Below are positions 8,584-14,607 of a stretch of DNA of 21,075 nucleotides, piece after piece. A program made the position numbers and the translations under genes. Position 1 is the stretch's first letter. Each line of letters opens with the position of its first letter. Below the pieces are notes generated by a model, which had not been told where the DNA came from, searched no databases, and worked only from the letters and a program-made list of their open reading frames with translations. Source of the DNA: JBJHBY01 sp050485745 (GTDB lineage Bacteria > Pseudomonadota > Gammaproteobacteria > Pseudomonadales > CAMLJR01); assembly GCA_050485745.1 (NCBI GenBank), contig JBJHBY010000031.1:1-21075 (forward strand). Direction: 5' to 3'.

Positions 8584-9909
8584 CTAAGGCCCAAACAGGG
8601 GCTTCTCGGGTTCGTAACGCAGGTAGAGATTACCGATATGCGCCTCGGCGCTGCGATCCAGCACTTTGCGCTTCTGGTAACGATAGCGGTATTCCGCGCC
8701 CACCACCCAGTTGCGGGTGAGGCGGTGGTCATAGCCGAGCACGCCAATATAGTAGTCGCGCTCGGAGCGCTGCGCGGTGGGCAGGCCGGAGCTGCCGTCC
8801 ACGGCCTCGTTGCGCCCCCAGGTCAGGGCGCTGCGCACCGTTCCGCGCTCGCTGAGCTGCCAGCGCCAGGCGGCGCGGGCGCGACGCGCTTCCAGCAGAC
8901 GGCCGTCGGAGGACGGCGTGGTCTCCTGGTTCAGGCGCAATGAGGCGCGGTGTCGCTCGCGGTTGTAGGTGGCTTCGAGCCGTGCCACGCGGCTGTTGGC
9001 AGATCGGTCGCGCAGTTCGCAGATGCCAAAACCCTCGCCAAACTCGGAGGGGCAGAACTCCAGCGGGTCACTGATCGAATATTCGGTCTCGACCCGCGAA
9101 TTACCCAGCGAGGCGCTGAGTTCAAGATGCTCAGTGTAGCGGTGGCTCAGCCCCACGTCGGCGCCGAGGGTTTCGCTCTCGGTCTTGTAGGACAGGGGCA
9201 CCGGCAGGCCAAAAAAGTTGAAGCTGGCATCCCTGAATTCCGGGCGGTACAGGTTGCCGAAGCCCTGCACGGTCAGGTCAGTGCGCTCACTCAGGCGCAG
9301 GGTCCAGCCCAGGCTGCCGGAATAGAAGCGATAGTCGACGAACTGGCGCCTGTCGGAGCCATAGCTGACATCCGTGGCGTTGATGCTGGCACTGAGCTGC
9401 TGGCGCTCGGTCCAGCTCCAGCCCCAGGAGGCGCCGACATTGCCGCGCTCGCGGCGCACCGCCGCATCGCTGACCCGGCCGGTGTCTTCGATTTCGCTGG
9501 TGCGGGTACTGTCACGATCAAAGCCACCGGTCAGGCTGATCTGGTGGCGCTCACCCAAAAAGGACCAACGCCCGCGCAGGAACTGATCATCGCTGTTGTA
9601 TTCGTCGCGGTTGTACCAGGAGGAGCGCAGCATCAGGTTCAGGTTGCCCTCGGAGGTGCCGCGCCGGTGGTCCCAGTCGACGGTCGCTGTGGTGGAGCCG
9701 CCCAGAATCGAGGTTTTGTTGTCCCCCGGGCTGAGGCGCACGTTGCTGTCGTGCTCGGCGCGGGCCTCGGCACTGAAGGTGACCGTATTCGATGCCGCCA
9801 GCAGGGCCGGTGCGGGCAGCAGCAGCAAGGCGCAGCCCAGCGCACGCAGCTGCGCCACGCGCCACGCGGAGGGCATCGAGCCAGCCGATCTTGTCAGAAC
9901 CAACGGCAT
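8584..9909 (-). CDS. PEP-CTERM/XrtA-locus outer-membrane beta-barrel protein
   Basis: A protein of about 441 residues with a signal peptide (ALGCALLLLPAPALLA, cleavage near AAS-N). After it come many alternating-hydrophobicity strands rich in Tyr, Trp, Arg, Asn and Ser, such as YRFYSGSLGWTLRLSERTDLTVQGFGNLY and RNWVVGAEYRYRYQ. This is the pattern of an outer-membrane beta-barrel. It matches in size and position the TIGR03016-type protein found between export and chain-length genes in exosortase-A loci, and probably helps pass the polymer through the outer membrane. Two cysteines lie close together in the FCPSEFGEGFGICE loop, which could form a disulfide. I prefer the ATG at 9909, with AGGA 8 nt upstream, although an in-frame ATG at 9918 and one at 9876 are possible. 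Confidence 0.75.
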   Translation of the reverse strand: MPLVLTRSAGSMPSAWRVAQLRALGCALLLLPAPALLAASNTVTFSAEARAEHDSNVRLSPGDNKTSILGGSTTATVDWDHRRGTSEGNLNLMLRSSWYNRDEYNSDDQFLRGRWSFLGERHQISLTGGFDRDSTRTSEIEDTGRVSDAAVRRERGNVGASWGWSWTERQQLSASINATDVSYGSDRRQFVDYRFYSGSLGWTLRLSERTDLTVQGFGNLYRPEFRDASFNFFGLPVPLSYKTESETLGADVGLSHRYTEHLELSASLGNSRVETEYSISDPLEFCPSEFGEGFGICELRDRSANSRVARLEATYNRERHRASLRLNQETTPSSDGRLLEARRARAAWRWQLSERGTVRSALTWGRNEAVDGSSGLPTAQRSERDYYIGVLGYDHRLTRNWVVGAEYRYRYQKRKVLDRSAEAHIGNLYLRYEPEKPLFGP

Positions 9910-9939
9910 ACCACACATCCTGTGCCCGGCGAGTTTATG

Positions 9940-9945
9940 TTTATA
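9940..9945 (-). promoter_or_regulatory. Possible internal promoter -10 element
   Basis: On the minus strand TATAAA lies about 31-36 nt upstream of the ATG at 9909, in the 156-bp gap after the export gene. No good -35 is seen at the right distance, so this is only a candidate secondary promoter inside the exopolysaccharide train. Confidence 0.25.
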
Positions 9946-10065
9946 TCCGGGCGGTCACACCAAGGGAAGCCACAGCACGCGGCTGCCAATCCCTGCACTT
10001 GCTCACCTGCTGTCTTGCGCCAGGGGGCTTCCGGGCCCGCCCGCGGCACGCTTTCCGCGCCCGAA

Positions 10066-10650
10066 TCAGGGTACGACGATCACATCCCCGCTCTGCAGCA
10101 GGATATTGCTGTCCAGGGAGCGGCCGCGCCGCACGTCCCGGTAGCGGAAGGGGATGGCCTTCTGCTCACCGCTGGCATCCCGGCGCAGCACCTGAATCCG
10201 GTTTTCGGCCGCAAACGGGTTGAGCCCGCCCGCCATGGCCAGGGCCTGCATCACATCGGTCGGACGATTGATCGGGAACTCGCCCGGGCGGTTGACCTTG
10301 CCCAGAACGTAAATTTTGTTGCCGCCAATCTGTCGCAGTGACACCGACACGGTGGGCGGCTCGTTCATGAAGCGGGTGAGGCCTTCGCCGATGGCCCGTT
10401 CCAGCTCCGGCAGGGTGCGGCCGCCGGCCTGGACATCGCCCAGCAGGGGCATGTTGATCTGCCCGTCGGGGCCGACCAGCACCTCCTTGCTCAGTCTTTC
10501 TTCATTCCAGACAAGGACATAGACCAGGTCACCGGGGTTGAGGCTGTACCCGGGCCAGGGTTCTTCGGCATCGGCGTGAGCCGTCAACGAGGCCAGGCCA
10601 GCCAGCAGTGCCAGGAGCAGGGTGCGCATTGCAAGAGTCATAGGCTTCAT
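10066..10650 (-). CDS. XrtA-locus polysaccharide export protein (Wza-like)
   Basis: A 194-residue periplasmic or outer-membrane protein (family TIGR03027). It has a signal peptide ending near AHA-DA (residue 26), a Poly_export domain from about residue 34 (GYSLNPGDLVYVLVWNEERLS) to 110, and one SLBB domain from about 112 (KIYVLGKVNRPGEFPI) to the VVP end. It is much shorter than Wza (about 380 residues), as is usual for this family. No lipobox cysteine is present, so it is not a lipoprotein like Wza. It is the first gene of the exopolysaccharide train, with its own sigma-70-like promoter just upstream and a 156-bp gap to the beta-barrel gene. The ATG at 10650 follows an in-frame GTG at 10653; the ATG at 10641 is a further option. 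No strong ribosome site is seen. Confidence 0.88.
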   Translation of the reverse strand: MKPMTLAMRTLLLALLAGLASLTAHADAEEPWPGYSLNPGDLVYVLVWNEERLSKEVLVGPDGQINMPLLGDVQAGGRTLPELERAIGEGLTRFMNEPPTVSVSLRQIGGNKIYVLGKVNRPGEFPINRPTDVMQALAMAGGLNPFAAENRIQVLRRDASGEQKAIPFRYRDVRRGRSLDSNILLQSGDVIVVP

Positions 10651-10671
10651 CACATCACTGTCGCGTCTGTT

Positions 10672-10699
10672 GTTATCTTGGGCGGGCCAGGGCTGTCAA
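10672..10699 (-). promoter_or_regulatory. Sigma-70-type promoter of the exopolysaccharide train
   Basis: On the minus strand a perfect -35 TTGACA (10694-10699) is followed after 16 bp by GATAAC (10672-10677), a four-of-six match to the -10 consensus. Transcription would begin near 10665, giving a leader of about 15 nt before the ATG at 10650. Nothing like the sigma-54 elements seen further right was found here, so the export machinery and the PEP-CTERM proteins seem to be controlled differently. Confidence 0.55.
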
Positions 10700-10865
10700 G
10701 TGGGCTTCGTTCCGCTTTACATTCCACATTGATCCATCGTCCGGGCCGGCTCTGCTTTCGGCCACGATCCCACTGGCACGAGCGCTAAGTCTGGCATGCG
10801 TTCAACAGCTTTACAACTTCTCCCGCGCCGGGGTCAGGCCCCGCCCCGGCGCAAACAGGAGGGCA

Positions 10866-10901
10866 GAAAAAAGCCCGGAAGCGATATCTCGTTTCCGGGC
10901 T
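10866..10901 (-). terminator. Rho-independent terminator after the PEP-CTERM genes
   Basis: On the minus strand AGCCCGGAA pairs with TTCCGGGCT (9-bp perfect stem, arms 10893-10901 and 10872-10880, loop of about 12 nt). It is followed directly by a run of six T. It lies 67 bp beyond the stop of the 10968-11519 gene and separates that transcript from the exopolysaccharide genes. Confidence 0.85.
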
Positions 10902-10967
10902 GCAAGGTTCTGGAAGCAGATGAACACACACTTTGGACCCGCGATGCACCGCATCGCAGGCGGGAGC

Positions 10968-11519
10968 TCAATGCCGGGCTTGCCGGCGGCGCATGGCGAA
11001 GAACAGCCCGAACAGGGCGGAGGCGCCAAACACACCAAAGGCCGAGGGTACGGCGCGAACGCTGATTTCAAGCATGCCCTCGTACTGGCCACCAAAAACG
11101 CCATCAGCAAACCCGGAGACGAGCAGGCTGTACCACACGCCGGGCACCAGGCCGGTCACACTCAGGGTATCGCCGTCCTGAACCAGGATGGGGGCATCGA
11201 AGCCGCCGGCGGAGGTCAGCTGCAGGTCCGCGAAGTTGATGCAGACACTGAGCGGATCACAGCTTGCCGGCTGCAATTCCGGAAACAGAATGGTGTTGTT
11301 GATGCTGATCTGGATGTTCGAGGCATCCGCCAGGGAGAAGTCCCACTGCTGCGAGAACTCGCCTGTACTGGCACTGCCGGCGAACATGTAGCTGCCGGCG
11401 CCCAGGTCGGCGTTGGCGTTGGGGCCGGGCATCAGCAGCATGGGGGTGGCAAGGGCGCTGCTGACTGCCATTGCGCTGGAGATGACCACGCCGCACAGGA
11501 TTGATTTTATCGCTTTCAT
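10968..11519 (-). CDS. PEP-CTERM-type sorted protein with a divergent anchor
   Basis: A 183-residue secreted protein with a signal peptide (residues 1-24, ending SALA). It has the same core as the two proteins encoded to the right: G-S/T-Y-x-F, then FSQQWDFSL near residue 55, an I-x-I-N-N strand, and VWYSLLVSGFADGVFGGQYEG at about 128-148. The C-terminus is tripartite, with a VPSA motif at 157-160, a hydrophobic helix at about 161-176 and RRR at 177-179. It departs from the VPLPAAAWLFG form of its neighbours. It has two cysteines close together (CDPLSVC) that could form a disulfide. An exosortase is expected to process the anchor and hand the protein to the cell surface or polysaccharide matrix; the divergent motif makes that less certain. 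Ribosome site GGAGAGG. It may be cotranscribed with the gene at 12211, since no terminator is seen in the 122-bp gap. Confidence 0.75.
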   Translation of the reverse strand: MKAIKSILCGVVISSAMAVSSALATPMLLMPGPNANADLGAGSYMFAGSASTGEFSQQWDFSLADASNIQISINNTILFPELQPASCDPLSVCINFADLQLTSAGGFDAPILVQDGDTLSVTGLVPGVWYSLLVSGFADGVFGGQYEGMLEISVRAVPSAFGVFGASALFGLFFAMRRRQARH

Positions 11520-11553
11520 GGGAACCTCTCCGTCATATCAGGTGTTTTTTGCA

Positions 11554-11573
11554 GCCCGGCCACCTGGCCGGGC
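11554..11573. repeat. Perfect inverted repeat in the leader of the 11519 gene
   Basis: Arms GCCCGGCCA and TGGCCGGGC (9 bp each) are separated by only 2 bp. In the leftward transcript the hairpin is followed by an A-run, not a U-run, so it is not a classical terminator. It lies 35-54 nt upstream of the ATG and could be an operator, a leader hairpin or a processing site between the two PEP-CTERM genes. Confidence 0.6.
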
Positions 11574-11641
11574 GCTACACCTTGTGTATTACTGCCGTAT
11601 TGCCGTGTTCTTCATTTGTTCAGTTTTGCTGGTGCGTTTGC

Positions 11642-12211
11642 TCAGACACTGCGGCGGCGTGCAATGCCCGCCAGGCCCAGCAGCGCGGTACCAAACAGCC
11701 AGGCCGCCGCGGGCAGGGGTACTTCCTGCACCGTCAGGTTACCCAGATACTGGCCGCCCCAGAGGCCACCGCCGGCGACGGTGCCGGGCACGGTGCCGGT
11801 GATGGTCAGGGTGTACCACTCACCCGCGTTGAGCAGGGTGGGCACGACCAGGGAGTCGCCGGCAACAATGGTGGCCAGGACGTTGTCGCTGGCATCGGTC
11901 AGCACCAGCTGCAGATTGGTGATGTTGTACAGGTAACCCGCCGGGAATGCCGAGGGCAGGCTGGGTACGTTTTCGATATCGATTTCCACCTGGTAGGGCA
12001 GACCACCGTCCTCGCCCAGGCTGAAGCCCCAGGTATCGCTGAAATCGCCGTGCCAGGACTGCAGGCGGGAGAAGACATAGATGCCGTCCTCCAGGCCTTC
12101 GTTGTCCATGGACTCCGGCCACAGCAGGGAGGTTTGCAGGGTGTTGGCATGTACCACGGAGACGAATCCGAACAGTACGGTGGCCATCAGCAGTGAAGTC
12201 AGTTTTTTCAT
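11642..12211 (-). CDS. PEP-CTERM sorted protein, VPLPA type
   Basis: A 189-residue secreted protein. It has a signal peptide (1-22, ending VHA), a core with GIYVFSRL, then GDFSDTWGFSL at about 55-65, ITNLQLVLTD at 97-106, GEWYTLTITG at 130-139 and LWGGQYLGNLTV at 150-161. The C-terminal sorting signal is textbook: VPLPA at 164-168, a hydrophobic helix to about 183, then RRR. The FSDTWGFSL segment resembles the core of the FxDxF type of PEP-CTERM proteins, but I cannot confirm membership. The likely fate is export by Sec, cleavage by exosortase A and attachment to, or release into, the exopolysaccharide layer. Ribosome site GGAGAGG is about 8 nt before the ATG. The stop is followed by a 122-bp gap to a paralog. 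A sigma-54-like promoter lies 430 bp upstream (12639-12654). Confidence 0.88.
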   Translation of the reverse strand: MKKLTSLLMATVLFGFVSVVHANTLQTSLLWPESMDNEGLEDGIYVFSRLQSWHGDFSDTWGFSLGEDGGLPYQVEIDIENVPSLPSAFPAGYLYNITNLQLVLTDASDNVLATIVAGDSLVVPTLLNAGEWYTLTITGTVPGTVAGGGLWGGQYLGNLTVQEVPLPAAAWLFGTALLGLAGIARRRSV

Positions 12212-12407
12212 CGGTTGAGCCTCTCCAATTTTTTCTGGGGTTCAGGGTCATTCGCCCCGACCCGGACCATTCCTTGGAACGCCAGTGTTACGCGTTGACC
12301 AGGCTTGCTTCTCGTTTTTTGAGCGCAGCTACTTCCGTACAACAACCACCTCACGTTCGCCTGCGCCATGGTGCCGACCGCCTCCCGGGGCCACGTTCGC
12401 CCGGAGG

Positions 12408-12442
12408 ACCTGGATGTAAAGCCGTTTGGCCCGCATCCAGGT
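12408..12442. repeat. ACCTGGATG inverted pair in the 12211 leader
   Basis: ACCTGGATG at 12408-12416 and its exact reverse complement at 12434-12442 can form a stem with a 17-nt loop, 197-231 nt upstream of the ATG at 12211. The same 9-mer occurs twice in the leader of the paralog at 13751, at similar distances. Confidence 0.55.
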
Positions 12443-12638
12443 GATCGTCGCATCCTGTCGCATTCATTATGAGTGCGCCGATGTCCACTTTACACCAGGA
12501 CCGACACCTGTCGCCGACATTACTGCTCGTGTGACAGGTTTGGCGCTGTCTGCCGTAGTCACTACCCCGCTGATACGGCTACCCCGCCAGGTATCGGCAG
12601 GTTTTGCGGAGACTACGTTGCCGTGTGGGTGTTAGATA

Positions 12639-12654
12639 TTCAACATTAGTGCCA
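12639..12654 (-). promoter_or_regulatory. Sigma-54-like promoter for the PEP-CTERM gene at 12211
   Basis: On the minus strand TGGCACTAATGTTGAA matches the sigma-54 consensus TGGCACG-N4-TTGCA at the whole -24 core and at TTG. The distance from GG to the final G is the strict 10 bp, but the C after TTG is replaced by A. The predicted start is near 12628, which leaves a leader of about 417 nt. A matching element lies upstream of the paralog at 13751. Confidence 0.5.
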
Positions 12655-12741
12655 ACTGATGAGCACTGCTTGAAAAACAGTCAGTTACAAAGGTTTCGGA
12701 AATGACACACGCGGGTGGCTCGTGCCGGGGGAGCATAACCC

Positions 12742-12757
12742 GTTAAAAACCCCGACA
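12742..12757 (-). promoter_or_regulatory. Candidate PEP-CTERM box, proximal copy (12211 gene)
   Basis: On the minus strand the 16 bp read TGTCGGGGTTTTTAAC. It shares TGTCGG-N2-TTTTT with the copy at 14275-14290 and lies about 90-105 bp upstream of the -24 element, a normal distance for an activator of sigma-54 promoters. A perfect 9-bp dyad, CATTTGGTC / GACCAAATG (12758-12766 and 12777-12785), abuts it. Confidence 0.5.
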
Positions 12758-12888
12758 CATTTGGTCCCCTGCCCGTGACCAAATGCGCAGACATATCGGA
12801 CAGATGATCGAGAGAGGCCGCAGGGAAGCCAGTCACCATGCGGGTTACGGAAAGGCGGGATGATGGCGGGGGCAAAAGAAAAGAGGGT

Positions 12889-12904
12889 GTAAAGAATTCC
12901 GGTA
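12889..12904 (-). promoter_or_regulatory. Candidate PEP-CTERM box, distal weaker copy (12211 gene)
   Basis: On the minus strand TACCGGAATTCTTTAC keeps CGG-N2-T-T and the trailing TTTAC of the proximal box. It lies 147 bp further out. The other PEP-CTERM promoter shows a second copy at nearly the same spacing (138 bp). Confidence 0.35.
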
Positions 12905-13060
12905 CCTGCCTGGCAGCAGGGTTTGGGGTGCCATGTTTGCAGGGCGCCGGTTATGTGGCGGAGCCGCTGGCCCGGGGCACGCCGTCGTGAGTTGTGGCAT
13001 GGGTGCGGGTCAGTTGGCCGGGCCGGCACGGGCGCGGGCCGGGTGGGCGGGCCGCCGAGT

Positions 13061-13128
13061 CATGGCACGGGCACTGCCAGGTGGCTGGGCCATCGAATCA
13101 TGGCGCGGGCGCTGCCAGATGGGTGGCG
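13061..13128. repeat. Imperfect direct repeat, 38-bp period
   Basis: CATGGCACGGGCACTGCCAG at 13061-13080 recurs as CATGGCGCGGGCGCTGCCAG at 13099-13118, and both are followed by a G/T-rich GGTGGC or GGGTGGC stretch. The block is very GC-rich, adjoins a REP element and shows no coding sense. Confidence 0.55.
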
Positions 13129-13166
13129 ACGCTGGGTTACGCCGCTTTGCGGCTAACCCAGCCTAC
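13125..13166. repeat. REP-like palindrome A
   Basis: A 42-bp element. CTGGGTTA and TAACCCAG form the outer arms, GCCGC and GCGGC the inner arms, around a TTT loop, and it ends in CCTAC (GTAGG on the other strand). It lies 73 bp beyond the 3' end of the PEP-CTERM gene at 13239. It belongs to the family also seen at 14501, 14553, 14642, 17383, 19266 and 19532. Confidence 0.85.
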
Positions 13167-13238
13167 CCAACTGGCTGACCGGAGCGCCGGGGGCAAAACC
13201 GCTAACCCGGTCTGCAGCCGATCGCGCAATCACGCGTC

Positions 13239-13751
13239 TCAACGAGCCCTGCGACGTGCAACACCGGCAAGACCGACCAATGCCGTGCCAAACAGCCAGG
13301 CTGCGGCGGGCAGCGGCACCACAGTGAGCTCACCGGTGTACTGCCCGCCCCAGATGCCATCCGCCACGCCCGTCACGGTCATGGTGTACACTTGGCCAGC
13401 CTGCAGCCCGCTGACGGTGGTTACGTCGCCATGAACGATCTGGGCCAGCACCGGGCCGCCATCTTCCAGGGTCAGCTCGAGGCCGACGATGTTGATGAAG
13501 CTAACCGGCGGGTCGGTTTGCGTCAAAGGGATGTTGTTGATGGACAGGGTCACGCTCGAGTCCTGGGCGAGACTGAAAGTCCACACATGCTCAAACGCCA
13601 CATCAGGGCTGTACTGGTTCAGCTGCCCGAACCCGTAAGTGCCAAAGCCCAGATTGTCGTTGTCTTCTGTGATGATGAGGAAATTTGCATGAGCCACGGT
13701 CGCGGACACGAATAGCAATGTCGCGAACAGCGCCCGGGTTACAGGTTTCAT
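13239..13751 (-). CDS. PEP-CTERM sorted protein, VPLPA type
   Basis: A 170-residue secreted protein and the third member of the paralogous set. It has a signal peptide (1-22, ending AHA), then GFGTYGFGQL near 35-44, FEHVWTFSL at about 53-61, an L-S-I-N-N strand at 69-73, and VYTMTVTGVADGIWGGQYTGELTV at about 121-144. The sorting signal is VPLPA at 145-149, followed by a hydrophobic helix and RRR at 166-168, and is nearly identical to that of the 11642-12211 protein. The frame is open to 13778, but the signal peptide starts at MKPVTRALF, and AAGGAG lies 6 nt before the ATG at 13751. A sigma-54-like promoter lies about 430 bp upstream, and a REP element follows the gene. It is probably exported and processed by the exosortase of the adjacent locus. 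Confidence 0.87.
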   Translation of the reverse strand: MKPVTRALFATLLFVSATVAHANFLIITEDNDNLGFGTYGFGQLNQYSPDVAFEHVWTFSLAQDSSVTLSINNIPLTQTDPPVSFINIVGLELTLEDGGPVLAQIVHGDVTTVSGLQAGQVYTMTVTGVADGIWGGQYTGELTVVPLPAAAWLFGTALVGLAGVARRRAR

Positions 13752-13926
13752 CAGCTTCTCCTTGCCCGGTTGCGGCACAGCCGTTGCCAGCGGACATCCT
13801 GTATGCGGGATAGCCAGACCCTGATGGCCTGCTCCGGTGCCGAACCGTGCTTGTGTGTGCGTTGCTATCGTTAGTGTTTTTTTAGCGTTCGTGTTTTTTG
13901 GTCTTGCCTGTTATGGGTGGTGCTAC

Positions 13927-13996
13927 TGCTCATCCAGGTGTTGCTTCTTGTTGTTTTGTATTAAGTGTTGCGTGTTGCGGTGTTGCTCATCCAGGT
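13927..13996 (-). repeat. Two 13-bp direct repeats in the 13751 leader
   Basis: TGCTCATCCAGGT occurs at 13927-13939 and 13984-13996, 57 bp apart. In the leftward transcript each reads ACCUGGAUGAGCA, inside an A/C-rich, probably unstructured leader 180-245 nt before the ATG at 13751. The ACCTGGATG core also occurs twice in the leader of the paralog at 12211. The GGAUG core resembles CsrA/RsmA sites, although the usual A two bases before GGA is a C here. Confidence 0.6.
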
Positions 13997-14182
13997 AGTG
14001 CTTTTTTAGTTATGGTCGGGTGGTCACCTCGGCGATAACGCTCCGGAGCCCCCTGATCGCCCATTTGCCACAGCCGCCTGTTAAATCTTGTTGTTGAGGC
14101 AGCCACGTCAGTCGGTCGACCCGTGCCACTGCGGGAGGCGCGGCTTGCAAGCCACGGTGCACCCATGCACGTCGAAATTCCA

Positions 14183-14198
14183 TACAAGATTGGCGCCA
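14183..14198 (-). promoter_or_regulatory. Sigma-54-like promoter for the PEP-CTERM gene at 13751
   Basis: On the minus strand TGGCGCCAATCTTGTA fits TGGCACG-N4-TTGCA with exact 10-bp GG-to-G spacing; the C after TTG is T. It agrees with the element at 12639-12654 at 11 of the 15 positions from GG onward. The predicted start is near 14172, giving a leader of about 421 nt. Confidence 0.5.
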
Positions 14199-14274
14199 CA
14201 TTTTTCATATCCTTTAAAAACAAGTGTTTAGCGTATGTCGACTCGCCGTTGACGTATGGCGGAAGGTCAGAAAT

Positions 14275-14290
14275 GGAAAAAAATCCGACA
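14275..14290 (-). promoter_or_regulatory. Candidate PEP-CTERM box, proximal copy (13751 gene)
   Basis: On the minus strand TGTCGGATTTTTTTCC lies about 77-92 bp upstream of the -24 element at 14198. It shares TGTCGG-N2-TTTTT with the copy at 12742-12757. An 11-mer, CAGATGATCGA, follows at 14296-14306 and also occurs at 12801-12811 near the other box. Confidence 0.5.
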
Positions 14291-14412
14291 GATTTCAGAT
14301 GATCGATCAGCACTCCTGTTTTCAGAGGCGTTGATCAGTGGTGAGGCCCGGGGGTTTTGGTGGATTTTTGGGCGACTTGGGGGTATGGAGGTCGGCGGGC
14401 GCGGAGGTTGAT

Positions 14413-14428
14413 GTAAAAAATATCGGCG
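14413..14428 (-). promoter_or_regulatory. Candidate PEP-CTERM box, distal copy (13751 gene)
   Basis: On the minus strand CGCCGATATTTTTTAC fits the YGYCGR-N2-TTTTTWMC consensus of the other copies. It lies 138 bp beyond the proximal box, inside an otherwise G-rich stretch where an A6/T6 run stands out. Confidence 0.42.
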
Positions 14429-14500
14429 GTGGGGTTTCGGGGTGGCGGCCCTGTTGGGGGCTTCGTGATGCACGGGTGGGGCTGGAACGGCGGTGCAAAC

Positions 14501-14536
14501 GCCGGGTTACGCCGCGTTGCGGCTAACCCAGCCTAC
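14501..14536. repeat. REP-like palindrome B
   Basis: GCCGGGTTACGCCGC, loop GTT, then GCGGCTAACCCAGCCTAC. Same family and orientation as element A, with one change in the outer arm (CCGGGTTA against TAACCCAG). Confidence 0.8.
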
Positions 14537-14552
14537 GAGCGGGGCATGGGTG

Positions 14553-14591
14553 GACGCTGGGTTACGCCGCTTCGCGACTAACCCAGCCTAC
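14553..14591. repeat. REP-like palindrome C
   Basis: GACGCTGGGTTACGCCGC, loop TTC, then GCGACTAACCCAGCCTAC. It is a tandem copy 16 bp after element B in the same orientation. One change in the inner arm (GCGAC for GCGGC) weakens the stem. Confidence 0.8.
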
Positions 14592-14607
14592 GGGCGAGGT
14601 ATGGAGG

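Larger units (their letters stand above)
10654..10967. other. Intergenic region between the exopolysaccharide train and the PEP-CTERM genes
   Basis: This 314-bp gap holds the export-gene promoter (10672-10699), a very stable GC-rich hairpin with 9-bp perfect arms (10825-10833 and 10844-10852), and the terminator at 10866-10901. No convincing coding frame was seen. Confidence 0.6.
12212..13238. other. 1-kb non-coding region: long leader, promoter, boxes and repeats
   Basis: No believable gene was found here. From left to right it holds the predicted leader of the 12211 gene (to about 12628) with an ACCTGGATG/CATCCAGGT inverted pair (12408-12416 and 12434-12442). Next are a sigma-54-like promoter (12639-12654), a regulatory box (12742-12757), an adjacent 9-bp dyad (12758-12785) and a second, weaker box (12889-12904). 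GC-rich imperfect direct repeats (13061-13120) and a REP element (13125-13166) end the region. A half-REP, CCGCTAACCCGG, lies near 13199-13210. Confidence 0.6.

Noticed and set aside
8950..10341. Long rightward open frame of 463 codons opposite the beta-barrel and export genes
   Set aside because: It is antisense to two well-supported genes. Its product is Ala/Gly/Val/Gln/His-rich, typical of the mirror frame of GC-rich coding DNA, and crosses an intergenic gap.
11554..11573. Hairpin taken as a terminator of the 12211 gene
   Set aside because: In the leftward transcript the stem is followed by A residues, not U. The T-run lies on the wrong side, so it was listed only as an inverted repeat.
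12310..12330. Alternative GG-N10-GC sigma-54 site nearer the 12211 start codon
   Set aside because: The spacing fits, but the flanking bases (GGAAGTAGCTGCGC on the minus strand) match neither the -24 TGGCAC nor the -12 TTGC consensus.
13061..13166. CRISPR-like array
   Set aside because: There are only two imperfect direct copies followed by a REP element, with no regular spacers and no cas genes in the window.
13987..14313. 108-codon leftward open frame between the PEP-CTERM gene and the cyclase gene
   Set aside because: It overlaps the sigma-54-like promoter, the proximal box and leader repeats. Composition changes abruptly along it, it has no convincing ribosome site, and the product resembles no family I know.
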